Of a DNA stretch of 45,582 nucleotides, positions 1 to 8,357 are shown piece after piece. Below the pieces are notes generated by a model. That model was not told the origin of the DNA. It was given only the letters and a program-made list of their open reading frames with translations, and ran no database searches. The stretch spans positions 1 through 45,582 of the forward strand of contig CAMDAX010000003.1 of NCBI GenBank assembly GCA_945888885.1. Reading direction: 5' to 3'. The stretch comes from Nitrosovibrio sp. Nv4 (GTDB lineage Bacteria > Pseudomonadota > Gammaproteobacteria > Burkholderiales > Nitrosomonadaceae). Positions within the stretch are counted from its first letter, which is position 1. The number at the start of each line of letters is the position of its first letter. A program made the translations under genes and the position numbers.

Positions 1-84
1 GAAACAGCATCTCCTGAAGCCGGGACAGGAGACAGTTTAGCCATCGCTTCCATTACTAATTGGAACGGCAAAAGCTACCGGTCG

Positions 85-765
85 ATGCGTGCCACTAGCG
101 TTTTTCTTGTTTTACTCTTCCTTTCCTCGCCCACATTTGCTGCTGGAACCAATTCCATTTCCAACGCGGAGGCCATCGATGGCCTGAAGCAGGCGCTCAC
201 CCAGGGCGCCAATACGGCGTTAGCTAAGCTAGCGGCAAGCGATGGATTCCTCAGCAACCCTAAAGTCAGGATTCCGCTACCGAAGTCGCTACAAAAAGCG
301 GAAGGGATGATGCGCAGTTTCGGCATGAAAAAGCAGGCTGATGCATTGATCATCGCCATGAATCGCACGGCGGCGGCGGCAGCACCTGAAGCCATGATAT
401 TGCTGGTAGATGCCGTAAGAAAAATGACCGTAGAAGATGCCAAAGGGATACTTGGCGGCGGCGATGATGCGGCCACTGAATACTTCCGCGACGCTACCTC
501 GGACTCTCTCGCTGAGAAACTCCTGCCCATCGTGAGAAAAGAAATTGCCCAGTCAGGGCTGCTCAACCAACTCAACGAGTTTGTCCGCAGGGGTGTGAAG
601 TTAGGCCTGGTGACAGAAAAAGAGGTAGACGTTGAAAACTACCTGACACAAAAAATCCTGGATGGTTACTTTCTGATGATGGCAGAAGAAGAGCGCGCCA
701 TCCGCAAAGACCCGCTAGGTCAGGGTAACAAGCTGCTGCGAGAAGTATTCGGCGCACGCAAGTAG
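85..765 (+). CDS. DUF4197 domain-containing protein, signal peptide
   Basis: 226-aa ORF with N-terminal signal sequence and DUF4197-like body (EAIDGLKQALTQGANTALAKL, KIRIPLP-type motif, KILDGYFLMMAEEERAIRKDP). Confidence 0.85.
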   Translation: MRATSVFLVLLFLSSPTFAAGTNSISNAEAIDGLKQALTQGANTALAKLAASDGFLSNPKVRIPLPKSLQKAEGMMRSFGMKKQADALIIAMNRTAAAAAPEAMILLVDAVRKMTVEDAKGILGGGDDAATEYFRDATSDSLAEKLLPIVRKEIAQSGLLNQLNEFVRRGVKLGLVTEKEVDVENYLTQKILDGYFLMMAEEERAIRKDPLGQGNKLLREVFGARK

Positions 766-779
766 AAACTTGCATCATG

Positions 780-917
780 TGGCTGGAATAGTGCATCAAT
801 TCCAGTCAAGCGAACCTTATGCTGCACCTTGGTTACATCCAAAATAGTTACCGTGTCGCCATCGGCAACCCCTACCACTTTACCGGTAAGCCAGTCCATG
901 CCGGAAAAGATAAAGCC
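780..917 (-). pseudogene. Truncated thermonuclease (SNase) family relic
   Basis: Reverse strand from 917 reads GFIFSGMDWLTGKVVGVADGDTVTILDVTKVQHKVRLTGIDALFQP, resembling the SNase N-terminal core (GKVVxVxDGDTVTVLD...HKIRLAGIDAPE). Similarity ends after GIDA. Confidence 0.65.
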
Positions 918-994
918 AGCGGAAGGCTGGCTCCTACGATAGATCGCGAGAAGATCATTATTGGAGCATAGCTCTTTTTACTTTGAAGCTATTG

Positions 995-1489
995 TTATCC
1001 CAAATCAATATCGCTTCCGTCATTACCCCTTGCACGCAGAGTGGCGATACGCTCCGAGTAACTCCTCTCGATTTCAACAGCGACGAGAGGTCTCTGCGCC
1101 AAGTTTTTCAGTCGTTTAGGGGTGGATTTTTCAACCGCACACCTTACTACGCATTCGTCGAGACAAAGGTCTTTGGATAGCGCTTTTATTAGGGCATTAA
1201 GATTTCCACGCCCATCCAATGCTTCTATACGAATAATTTCAGCAGCAACAATACCCTGCGCTTCCCATTTATTACGGGTCTCTTTCGAAGCGCGTTCAAC
1301 AGCTTTTCTTGCAATTGTGATATCCACGCCTTTGACAACAGCTAATGCAGCGGCAAGATCAGATAATTTCTGAAGCTCTAAGGCCCTTTCACGTTCTGCC
1401 CGGCAGATTTTTTCTTTTTTATCATAATAAGCATAGACAACGCATCCTACGATTATTATTAACAATAATACCCAGTGTCCATTATCCAT
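995..1489 (-). CDS. Hypothetical protein with N-terminal transmembrane helix
   Basis: 164-aa ORF starting MDNGHWVLLLIIIVGCVVYAYYDKKEK, then a charged helical region. Confidence 0.6.
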   Translation of the reverse strand: MDNGHWVLLLIIIVGCVVYAYYDKKEKICRAERERALELQKLSDLAAALAVVKGVDITIARKAVERASKETRNKWEAQGIVAAEIIRIEALDGRGNLNALIKALSKDLCLDECVVRCAVEKSTPKRLKNLAQRPLVAVEIERSYSERIATLRARGNDGSDIDLG

Positions 1490-1550
1490 AGCGTAGCTGC
1501 CTTTTACATGGCCTCAGTTTGTTATCGAATCCTAAGTATGTGAGAAGCGA

Positions 1551-1844
1551 TCAAGGATGCCTCCTCTGTTGGTACGGTGAGTCACTTTGCCTGCGGAATT
1601 CTTGAAGGTAGATCGAACCATCAGGATTCTGTGTAGCCCATCCTCGCAATCCGTTCTGGTCATAGATAGGTTTGGGATCTGATGGGTAAATCTGCGGGCG
1701 CTGGGCATCACGACGACGATCCTCCTGAGCATCAATGGAGAGCGGTGAACTGCCTCCGTAAATGTCCTGTGCGCTCACGGGCGCTAGGAAGGTAATCTTT
1801 ATAAGACCCACAACAACTAGGATTTTTTTCATTTGAGCCCTCAC
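1551..1844 (-). CDS. Hypothetical secreted protein
   Basis: 97-aa ORF with signal peptide (MKKILVVVGLIKITFLAPVSAQ). Confidence 0.5.
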   Translation of the reverse strand: MRAQMKKILVVVGLIKITFLAPVSAQDIYGGSSPLSIDAQEDRRRDAQRPQIYPSDPKPIYDQNGLRGWATQNPDGSIYLQEFRRQSDSPYQQRRHP

Positions 1845-1913
1845 TTCCGGAATAGATAGTTGACCTACAAGTTTTTAGTTCTACAGATTTGCCTTGTTCG
1901 TCCCTGCAATGCT

Positions 1914-2678
1914 TTATTGAACACTTCTCCTCCACAAACTTATACTGCCGTGGTTCCGCTCTCTATCAACAAAACGAATGAATTTACGATAGCTTGGCCA
2001 GCATGAGCGTCTATACGCGTATCGCGACTGGTTACCTCCATAGAGCATAAATTCTGGTTGTCCATTGGGGTTTCCAAGAACGATCCTTGCGAATATTTGC
2101 TTGGAATCTGTGTAATTCGTCCAGTTATGACCGAACGCAGCGTGACCAGGTTGGATCACAGCAACAGCCTTTGGCGTTACAGAGTTCCCAACATAGAGCG
2201 CCTGGTATGCGGCCACCCCATCAGAACAGAGATAGAGCAGACTAAACCGGAATGGCCCGTGACTAACTGGAACAGACTCACTGCGCTGAAACAGAGACCA
2301 ATAACAAAACGGTTTTTTCATCTCCTCACGGTAGCGCAATGGATTACCGTCTGAGGGGAAAAGCAACAGTGGGTGATATCCATTTGGAGTTAACTCACGT
2401 TCTGTCACAGAGCGGGTTGCGATAAGGTCGTAACCAGTGAATCCTTCCTCTTTCAAAGCGCTCATGCATTCGTCTTGGTCATACCCATAATCAACATAGA
2501 CAAAACTCAGGATATTGCCCGCCAGACGCCTGACTGGGTCGCCATCAAAACCAGAAGACGGATAATAAAGTGAGTCACGCAATACATCGTAAAGCGGAAA
2601 CGACTCGCTCATCATCGTAGCTGGTGTTAGATCCATCAGCCACGATGGCATGGTTATTTCCGACAATAGTTTGAGCAT
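1914..2678 (-). CDS. Uncharacterised 254-aa protein
   Basis: Long ORF with compact motifs LYYPSSGFDGDPVRRLAGNILSFVYVDYGYD, KKPFCYWSLFQR and HGPFRFSLLYLCSDGVAAYQALY. No family named with confidence. Confidence 0.75.
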   Translation of the reverse strand: MLKLLSEITMPSWLMDLTPATMMSESFPLYDVLRDSLYYPSSGFDGDPVRRLAGNILSFVYVDYGYDQDECMSALKEEGFTGYDLIATRSVTERELTPNGYHPLLLFPSDGNPLRYREEMKKPFCYWSLFQRSESVPVSHGPFRFSLLYLCSDGVAAYQALYVGNSVTPKAVAVIQPGHAAFGHNWTNYTDSKQIFARIVLGNPNGQPEFMLYGGNQSRYAYRRSCWPSYRKFIRFVDRERNHGSISLWRRSVQ

Positions 2679-2774
2679 TGAGGTCTCCTATACCCATTTC
2701 ATTCGGGGCACTTCTCTTATCAGCTAGTCCGCTTAACTCTGCTTGACTCTGCTTGATTTCTACTTGATCTACTT

Positions 2775-3362
2775 TTAAGTATCATAGGCCTCATTCTGAA
2801 GCCTTTCCGCCTCTATGCTTTGACGGAGAATCTCCTCAGCCTCAACCTCCGATGGGATGCGGCCTTCAATACTTCTCCCAGCCACAAATTCATCGATACA
2901 TTCCACTAGAGCTGGAGATAATCCGAGTTCAGTCAGATGCCGAAGAATTGCCTGCTTTTGGTCTAAACTCGTGCATCCCTCAAAGTACCAGCCCTTGGAA
3001 AGTGGATGTCGCTGTTTCATCCAAGACGCATTCTTGGAAACAGAAGATTCACCATCCTTTCTGCGAGAATGCCGAGACAATAATTGATAAGTGCGATCTA
3101 CTTGGCCTGCGGCAATTTTGTTCAGAATGTACGCCATTCTGGTGACTTGTGTATTCCTGGCAGGCTCGTCATCCAAGAACCCCTTGCGTCCATCTGGGGG
3201 CGCATTCTTTTCCCATTTCAACATCAATACTAAGTACAAGTATTCAACGCTATTTCCGATTCCCATGATCGCTCCTTTATGTATAACGTGAACGGTTGTC
3301 ATTTTGGTACCAATCGGTAAAGCACTTGGGTGAGCCTCTCTTTCAGAAAACTCTTCTTCCAT
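2775..3362 (-). CDS. Hypothetical protein
   Basis: 195-aa ORF; the true start may be Met21 (about 3302, MTTVHVIHKG). Confidence 0.55.
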   Translation of the reverse strand: MEEEFSEREAHPSALPIGTKMTTVHVIHKGAIMGIGNSVEYLYLVLMLKWEKNAPPDGRKGFLDDEPARNTQVTRMAYILNKIAAGQVDRTYQLLSRHSRRKDGESSVSKNASWMKQRHPLSKGWYFEGCTSLDQKQAILRHLTELGLSPALVECIDEFVAGRSIEGRIPSEVEAEEILRQSIEAERLQNEAYDT

Positions 3363-3373
3363 TCAAGCCCCCG

Positions 3374-3646
3374 TCAAAGCTTGATTCGTTTGTGCCGCTT
3401 GCCCGCTGTAATCAATGCTCCATCCACACTAATTACAATATACGCATTCATCCACTCGCTCATGCGGCGAATAACTTCTCGACCCATAGCTCGTTCCAAG
3501 TTTCGACGCGCACTGTGTGTGAATACGACAACAATGCCGCCATGATGGTCATAGATTTCTTTGCCAAAATCCCGAAGCCAATCAATGATCAGATTCGGAA
3601 TCCCTCTTTGCTGGCAACGAATTGCAGCATGGGTTGATTTGTTCAT
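3374..3646 (-). CDS. Small DUF4258-like (possibly RelE/ParE-fold) protein
   Basis: 90-aa ORF: HAAIRCQQRGIPNLIIDWLRDFGKEIYDHHGGIVVVFTHSA...YIVISVDGALITAGKRHKRI. Its ATG overlaps the stop of the upstream ORF (ATGA). Confidence 0.6.
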   Translation of the reverse strand: MNKSTHAAIRCQQRGIPNLIIDWLRDFGKEIYDHHGGIVVVFTHSARRNLERAMGREVIRRMSEWMNAYIVISVDGALITAGKRHKRIKL

Positions 3647-4155
3647 TTCTCTGCACCCCTCTTTGCTTTACTACCGAATTCTTTGTCGATTTCCTCGAAG
3701 AGTTTTTGCGCTTTTTCCGACTCCTGGCGACTCGCATCGGCGAGAGTCCACTCCTCTTTACCAGGACGTTTGATCCAGAGGTATTTCCACGCATTTCGAT
3801 TCTTTTGAGCGATTGTATTGGCCAAGGCGCTAGGAGAAATAGATTCACCTTGATACATGATTTCGTCACTATCTACTTTTGCATAATGGTATTGCTTCAT
3901 ATATCTCATGCGAATCTCTGTACCATGAGGCAGAAAGATGGAGGTGTTTTTGTACTTCCATGTATAACCACGAGACTCTGAGGTGACGGTCTTGGGCAGA
4001 ATGTCATCTGCTTTCCAACTCATTTCAAAAGTAAAGTAGCTCATTGCAAGTTCAACTGCTTCTGTTGGGTCGAACTTGACCCCATGTTCGAGATAAGCGT
4101 TCTCTAATTCTTTAAGTGATTTGAATTCAACTAGGACTGCAATTTGCGATTTCAT
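3643..4155 (-). CDS. Hypothetical protein with RAMA/DUF4357-like C-terminal segment
   Basis: 170-aa ORF; C-terminal HYAKVDSDEIMYQGESISPSALANTIAQKNRNAWKYLWIKRPGKEEWTLAD resembles the RAMA-type pattern (Y.G..ySPSaLA..i....N.W.y). An AGGAGG-like site precedes the ATG (cctcct on + strand). Confidence 0.6.
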   Translation of the reverse strand: MKSQIAVLVEFKSLKELENAYLEHGVKFDPTEAVELAMSYFTFEMSWKADDILPKTVTSESRGYTWKYKNTSIFLPHGTEIRMRYMKQYHYAKVDSDEIMYQGESISPSALANTIAQKNRNAWKYLWIKRPGKEEWTLADASRQESEKAQKLFEEIDKEFGSKAKRGAEK

Positions 4156-4359
4156 GTTCTACCTCCTGTGATCTGGTAGTTTCACTATAACCCAGATAAA
4201 TAACACAGTCAAGGATATATAAATAAATAAATAAGCTCAATAAAACATAAAATAGAGATAATGTCGGCGCGGGCAAAAATGTGAAGCAACGTATTGGAGA
4301 TTGAATAGCCGAGTGTTTTGTGTAGAATAGTTGTGTAAAGACTGCGGGTAACAGGTCAC

Positions 4360-4625
4360 CCTCGCCTATTTTGAATCCTCAAGGATCATCTCGAATGCTG
4401 TGGTGCCTGGGCCAGTAACGTGCAAGTGCCGCGCACTCGACCAGACTGGCACGCAATCTGACCACCGCACGGCTTTGTTCGGCCGTATCAAATACCTGGG
4501 AAAATTCTTCCAGTCCAAGGCGCAATGCGTAGTCCGCCCGCACGCCGCCATAAAAAGGGCGTTCGAACAAGCTACAAACCGGAAGCTGAGAAATATCCAG
4601 GAAAGCGGGGGGAGTCCAACAACGG
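4360..4625 (-). pseudogene. Relic of an ABC-type transport auxiliary lipoprotein (PqiC/ABC_trans_aux-like)
   Basis: Reverse-strand fragment LFERPFYGGVRADYALRLGLEEFSQVFDTAEQSRAVVRLRASLVECAAL matches the typical ADYxLRLELEEFxQVFD...SRAVVRLRASL core. There is no intact N-terminus and the C-terminal reading shifts frame. Confidence 0.55.
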
Positions 4626-4692
4626 CAGATGATCTAACTACAATGCGACAATACTCCGATCTGTTGCGTCAGGCCAAGTGTACGCACGCCGC

Positions 4693-5256
4693 TCAATTCA
4701 GCTCGTCATCTTTCCAGTATTTAGTCCCTTTAACTGTAGCCTGAAGCGCAAGTCCACTTTCCGTTAACTGGTAAATTGTTATGCCATCGAGCAAGACCTC
4801 TCCTCCTACTGCTGCGCCTTTATCACTGGCTTTGGCCGCTGCATCGGCATGTGCTCCGAATTCCCAGCCGCTGTCGACAAATCTTTTCATAGTTGCCTGA
4901 TCATGAAAAATAAATATGGCGCGAAAATCCTTAACGCCAAGTCCTAAGCCGATACCAAGCTCTCCCATTTTCATATAAACGGGTTTAGTCTTGTTGCCGC
5001 TGACAACCCCATAACCACCACCGAAGCTGGCGAAAATTATATTAACATTGGCGTTGCTGAAAACCGCATAACCGGGTGCCGCTGCAATCTGGGCTTTCGC
5101 CTCAGGGCGAACTTTATAAAGCGCCGACAGGGTCTCGTTTTTCATAGAGAGAATAGCCTGGCGTTTCCCTTCCGGGGTTGTGCCACCTGTAGTGGCGCAA
5201 CCACTCAAAATGAGGGTAATTACAAGGCTGCACAATCCGATTTTTACTCGTTTCAT
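4693..5256 (-). CDS. YSC84/SYLF-domain lipoprotein
   Basis: 187-aa ORF with lipobox (LILSGCATTG) and SYLF features (GYAVFSNANVNIIFASFGGGYGVV, GLGLGVKDFRAIFIF). Confidence 0.8.
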   Translation of the reverse strand: MKRVKIGLCSLVITLILSGCATTGGTTPEGKRQAILSMKNETLSALYKVRPEAKAQIAAAPGYAVFSNANVNIIFASFGGGYGVVSGNKTKPVYMKMGELGIGLGLGVKDFRAIFIFHDQATMKRFVDSGWEFGAHADAAAKASDKGAAVGGEVLLDGITIYQLTESGLALQATVKGTKYWKDDELN

Positions 5257-5543
5257 TTTTTATACTCGGTGGATTTAATTTTTAAGTGTACCACTTGATA
5301 GCAGCTTGGCTTGGATTCTCCTCCAAGCCAAATTACAAGCCACTTTTGGCACCTGTTTGGAAATGAGCACCCCCCATAGTTCAACCTCAGACAGGCAAAG
5401 ATAAAAGAGCTTGCCCAGAACTTTCGATACTTAAGGGTGTCGTATGGTGCGTATAAAGCATAATTTCTTGACTAACTGCCAATTTCCCTTTAAATTGCAG
5501 GGTCTCTTCTCTCCGAAATTTACCCGAAAAGGATTGCAGCCAC

Positions 5544-6713
5544 ATGACCTTAGGCCTGATTGACTTACCCTGGTGGGGCTATATTGTAGTTACCCTGGTT
5601 CTCACCCATATCAGCATTGCCGGTATCACCATCTTTCTGCATCGCCATCAGGCGCACCGGGCACTGGATCTGCATCCCATAGCCAGTCACTTTTTCCGTT
5701 TCTGGCTGTGGCTTACCACTGGCATGGAAACCAAGGAGTGGGCAGCAGTTCACCGCAAACATCATGCCAAGTGCGAAACCGCTGAAGACCCCCATAGCCC
5801 GGTAATTTATGGTATCGGCAAAGTGCTGAGAGAAGGCTCTGAACTCTACCGGAAAGAAGCCAAAAATCCGGAGACCTTGGAGAGATATGGTCATGGCACT
5901 CCCGATGACTGGCTGGAGCGTAACGTCTACACCCGTCACAGCGCCAAGGGTGTTGCACTGATGCTGATTATTAATGTCATCTTGTTTGGCCCCATCGGGC
6001 TCACCATGTGGGCAGTACAAATGCTCTGGTCACCCGTCATGGCTGCCGGCATCGTTAATGGTGTAGGTCATTTTTGGGGTTATCGTAACTTTCAGGCAGA
6101 GGATGCCAGCCGCAATATCGTCCCTTGGGGCATTCTCATCGGTGGGGAAGAATTACATAATAACCACCATGCTTATGCCACTTCTGCGCGGCTATCCAAT
6201 AAATGGTATGAGTTCGACATCGGCTGGATGTACATATGCATTCTGGAATTCATGGGACTCGCTCAGGTGAAGAAGGTCGCGCCTAAATTGCGCCTGAATA
6301 CAGCCAAGACCCAATGCGATTTTGATACGCTGCAAGCCGTTATTTCTCATCGTTATGAAGTGCTGGCGAAATATACCCAGTCCCTCAAGCTCACGCTCGC
6401 TAAAGAAATTGATCACCTGAAAGAAGTAACTACACATCACGGCGTAGATCGTTCCACGCTCAAACGTTGGGTACTGGCTGACTCCAAAACCTTGAAAGAA
6501 GATGAGCGCGTCAAGTTGAATCTGATGCTGAGCAAGACCATGACGTTAGACAAAGTCTATACCATGCGCGAGGAACTCATGTCTGTGTGGCAGCGCTCCG
6601 CTGCAACCAAAGATGAGCTGGTTAAGCAGTTAGAAGACTGGTGCCGCCGCGCAGAAGAAAGTGGCATCGATGTACTGGAGAATTTCTCCCGCAGGCTGCG
6701 TTGCTACGTATAA
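5544..6713 (+). CDS. Fatty acid desaturase (acyl-CoA delta-9 type)
   Basis: His boxes HRHQAH, HRKHH and HNNHH in a 389-aa membrane protein. Confidence 0.9.
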   Translation: MTLGLIDLPWWGYIVVTLVLTHISIAGITIFLHRHQAHRALDLHPIASHFFRFWLWLTTGMETKEWAAVHRKHHAKCETAEDPHSPVIYGIGKVLREGSELYRKEAKNPETLERYGHGTPDDWLERNVYTRHSAKGVALMLIINVILFGPIGLTMWAVQMLWSPVMAAGIVNGVGHFWGYRNFQAEDASRNIVPWGILIGGEELHNNHHAYATSARLSNKWYEFDIGWMYICILEFMGLAQVKKVAPKLRLNTAKTQCDFDTLQAVISHRYEVLAKYTQSLKLTLAKEIDHLKEVTTHHGVDRSTLKRWVLADSKTLKEDERVKLNLMLSKTMTLDKVYTMREELMSVWQRSAATKDELVKQLEDWCRRAEESGIDVLENFSRRLRCYV

Positions 6714-6730
6714 TGTAGCGTTAAAGAAAA

Positions 6731-6775
6731 AGCACCAGTAAAAAACCCGCCATTGGCGGGTTTTTTACTGGTGCT
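6731..6775. terminator. Bidirectional intrinsic terminator
   Basis: Perfect 21-bp inverted repeat AGCACCAGTAAAAAACCCGCC-ATT-GGCGGGTTTTTTACTGGTGCT between convergent genes. Confidence 0.9.
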
Positions 6776-6844
6776 GCATATTTTTCCCGGTTGTTTGTTC
6801 ACCGCAGTAATGCAGTACAACCATGCGTCTTTACCGCAAGAACT

Positions 6845-7000
6845 CTACTTGAGTTTGGTTTCTTTGTATTTGACGTGTTTGCGCGCCACCGGATCAAATT
6901 TCAGAATTTCTATTTTTTCCGTAGTGGTGCGTTTGTTCTTGGTGGTGGTATAGAAGTGGCCTGTTCCAGCCGAGGATTCAAGTTTAATTTTCTCGCGCAT
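6845..7000 (-). CDS. rpmG: 50S ribosomal protein L33
   Basis: 51 codons read by eye: [51 protein letters not shown]. Absent from the supplied ORF track because it is short. Confidence 0.95.
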   Translation of the reverse strand: MREKIKLESSAGTGHFYTTTKNKRTTTEKIEILKFDPVARKHVKYKETKLK

Positions 7001-7039
7001 GAGAATTCCTTAGGTTATTTATTCGCTTGTTTTCACTTA

Positions 7040-7276
7040 TTAGATGCTTTCACCGTTGGCGCGCATTCCCGCCAGCACAGCATCAATACCGTTCTTGTCT
7101 ATAGTGCGTAGCGCTGCATTGGACAAGCGCAATCTGATCCAGCGGTTCTCGCTCTCAACCCAGAATTTACGACGCTGCAGGTTAGGCAGAAAACGCCGTT
7201 TGGTCTTGTTGTTAGCGTGGGAAACATTGTGACCGGACATGGGTTTCTTGCCGGTGACTTCGCATACTCGTGCCAT
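7040..7276 (-). CDS. rpmB: 50S ribosomal protein L28
   Basis: [34 protein letters not shown]; start corrected from the ORF-track Met upstream. Confidence 0.95.
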   Translation of the reverse strand: MARVCEVTGKKPMSGHNVSHANNKTKRRFLPNLQRRKFWVESENRWIRLRLSNAALRTIDKNGIDAVLAGMRANGESI

Positions 7277-7338
7277 GATGATGCACTCCATTTTTCGCAA
7301 AAGGGCGCATTATATCCCGATTCCGATGAATTTCTCAA

Positions 7339-7503
7339 GACCACCTCTAAAAATCCATATTCCATCACAATACTTTGTTGATATCTTACTGCGCCTGACC
7401 GCACTATTCGCCCTGAAGGAAGTCTCCCTTTGGAGATGTACTGTCTGCGGCAGGCGCTCGTCTTTACCTCGTTTAACTTTCAAACTTGAATTAGAGACAC
7501 CCT
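7339..7503. repeat. Variant copy of the dispersed TIR element (different core)
   Basis: Left end CCACCTCTAAAAATCCATATTCCATCACAATACTTTGTTG matches the element at 9570. The core GCGCCTGACCGCACT...CTGTCTGCGG...CCTCGTTTAACTTTCAAACTTGAATTAGAGAC matches the segment at 18498-18580. Confidence 0.65.
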
Positions 7504-7507
7504 GAAA

Positions 7508-8182
7508 TCAAATCAGACCGCGCTCGGCAAATGACATTGCGACTCCACTGCCAATGATGAAATGGTCCAGTACCTTCACGTCCACCAGCGCGAGCGCCTG
7601 CTTCAACGACTGGGTTAGAATCTCGTCGGCCTGACTTGGTTCCGCCACACCAGAAGGGTGATTGTGAGCGAAAATCATTGCCGCCGCATTGTGATGTAAC
7701 GCCCGTTTCACCACCTCACGCGGGTACACGCTGGTTTGAGTAAGAGTGCCGCTGAACAACTCCTCGGTGGCAATGGCACGGTTCTGGGCATCAAGAAAAA
7801 TACCGACAAAAATCTCGTGCTTTTTACCTCCGAGGCTGAGGCGCAAGTAGTCACGCACCAATTTTGGCGCATTCATGGCGTCACCACTTTTCAGCTCTTC
7901 CCCCAGAGCCCGTCGTGCCATTTCCAATACCGCCTGCAATTGCGCATACTTTGCCGGGCCCATTCCGGGCATCTGACAAAATGTGCTTTGGCTGGCAGCA
8001 AATAATCCTGTCAAACTGTCGAAACGCTTAAGCAGATCACGCGCCAGATCTACCGCACTCTTCCCCGCCATGCCGGTTCGCAGGAATATCGCCAGAAGCT
8101 CGGCATCGGAAAGATACGCCGCACCATTTTTCAGGAGCTTTTCACGCGGACGTTCGGATTCTGGCCAGTCTGGTATTGCCAT
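7508..8182 (-). CDS. radC: DNA repair protein RadC (JAB/MPN domain)
   Basis: 224 aa with [14 protein letters not shown] and the typical RadC N-terminus ([26 protein letters not shown]). Confidence 0.95.
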   Translation of the reverse strand: MAIPDWPESERPREKLLKNGAAYLSDAELLAIFLRTGMAGKSAVDLARDLLKRFDSLTGLFAASQSTFCQMPGMGPAKYAQLQAVLEMARRALGEELKSGDAMNAPKLVRDYLRLSLGGKKHEIFVGIFLDAQNRAIATEELFSGTLTQTSVYPREVVKRALHHNAAAMIFAHNHPSGVAEPSQADEILTQSLKQALALVDVKVLDHFIIGSGVAMSFAERGLI

Positions 8183-8357
8183 AATTTATTCTGTAATTTC
8201 GATATTTGAGCAACGCAAAAAGATAACAGATAAACAAAAGATAGAACGTGCGCCCGGAAAAAGCAATCAAACCGGAGCCAGCACCATCCCTCTGTAATTC
8301 AACGCGGTTTTTAGGTTAAACTCTTACTCCCCCCCTGCTGGATGGTTCATCATAATT

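Noticed and set aside
75-575. 166-aa minus-strand ORF opposite the DUF4197 gene
   Set aside because: Shadow ORF with no recognisable motifs; the plus-strand frame has a signal peptide and family match.
2725-2777. Short imperfect tandem repeats (TCTGCTTGA/TCTACTTGA)
   Set aside because: Only about four imperfect units over about 45 bp; too short to assign a function and not CRISPR-like.
4400-4744. 114-aa plus-strand ORF
   Set aside because: Antisense to the PqiC-like relic, whose reading explains the sequence better.
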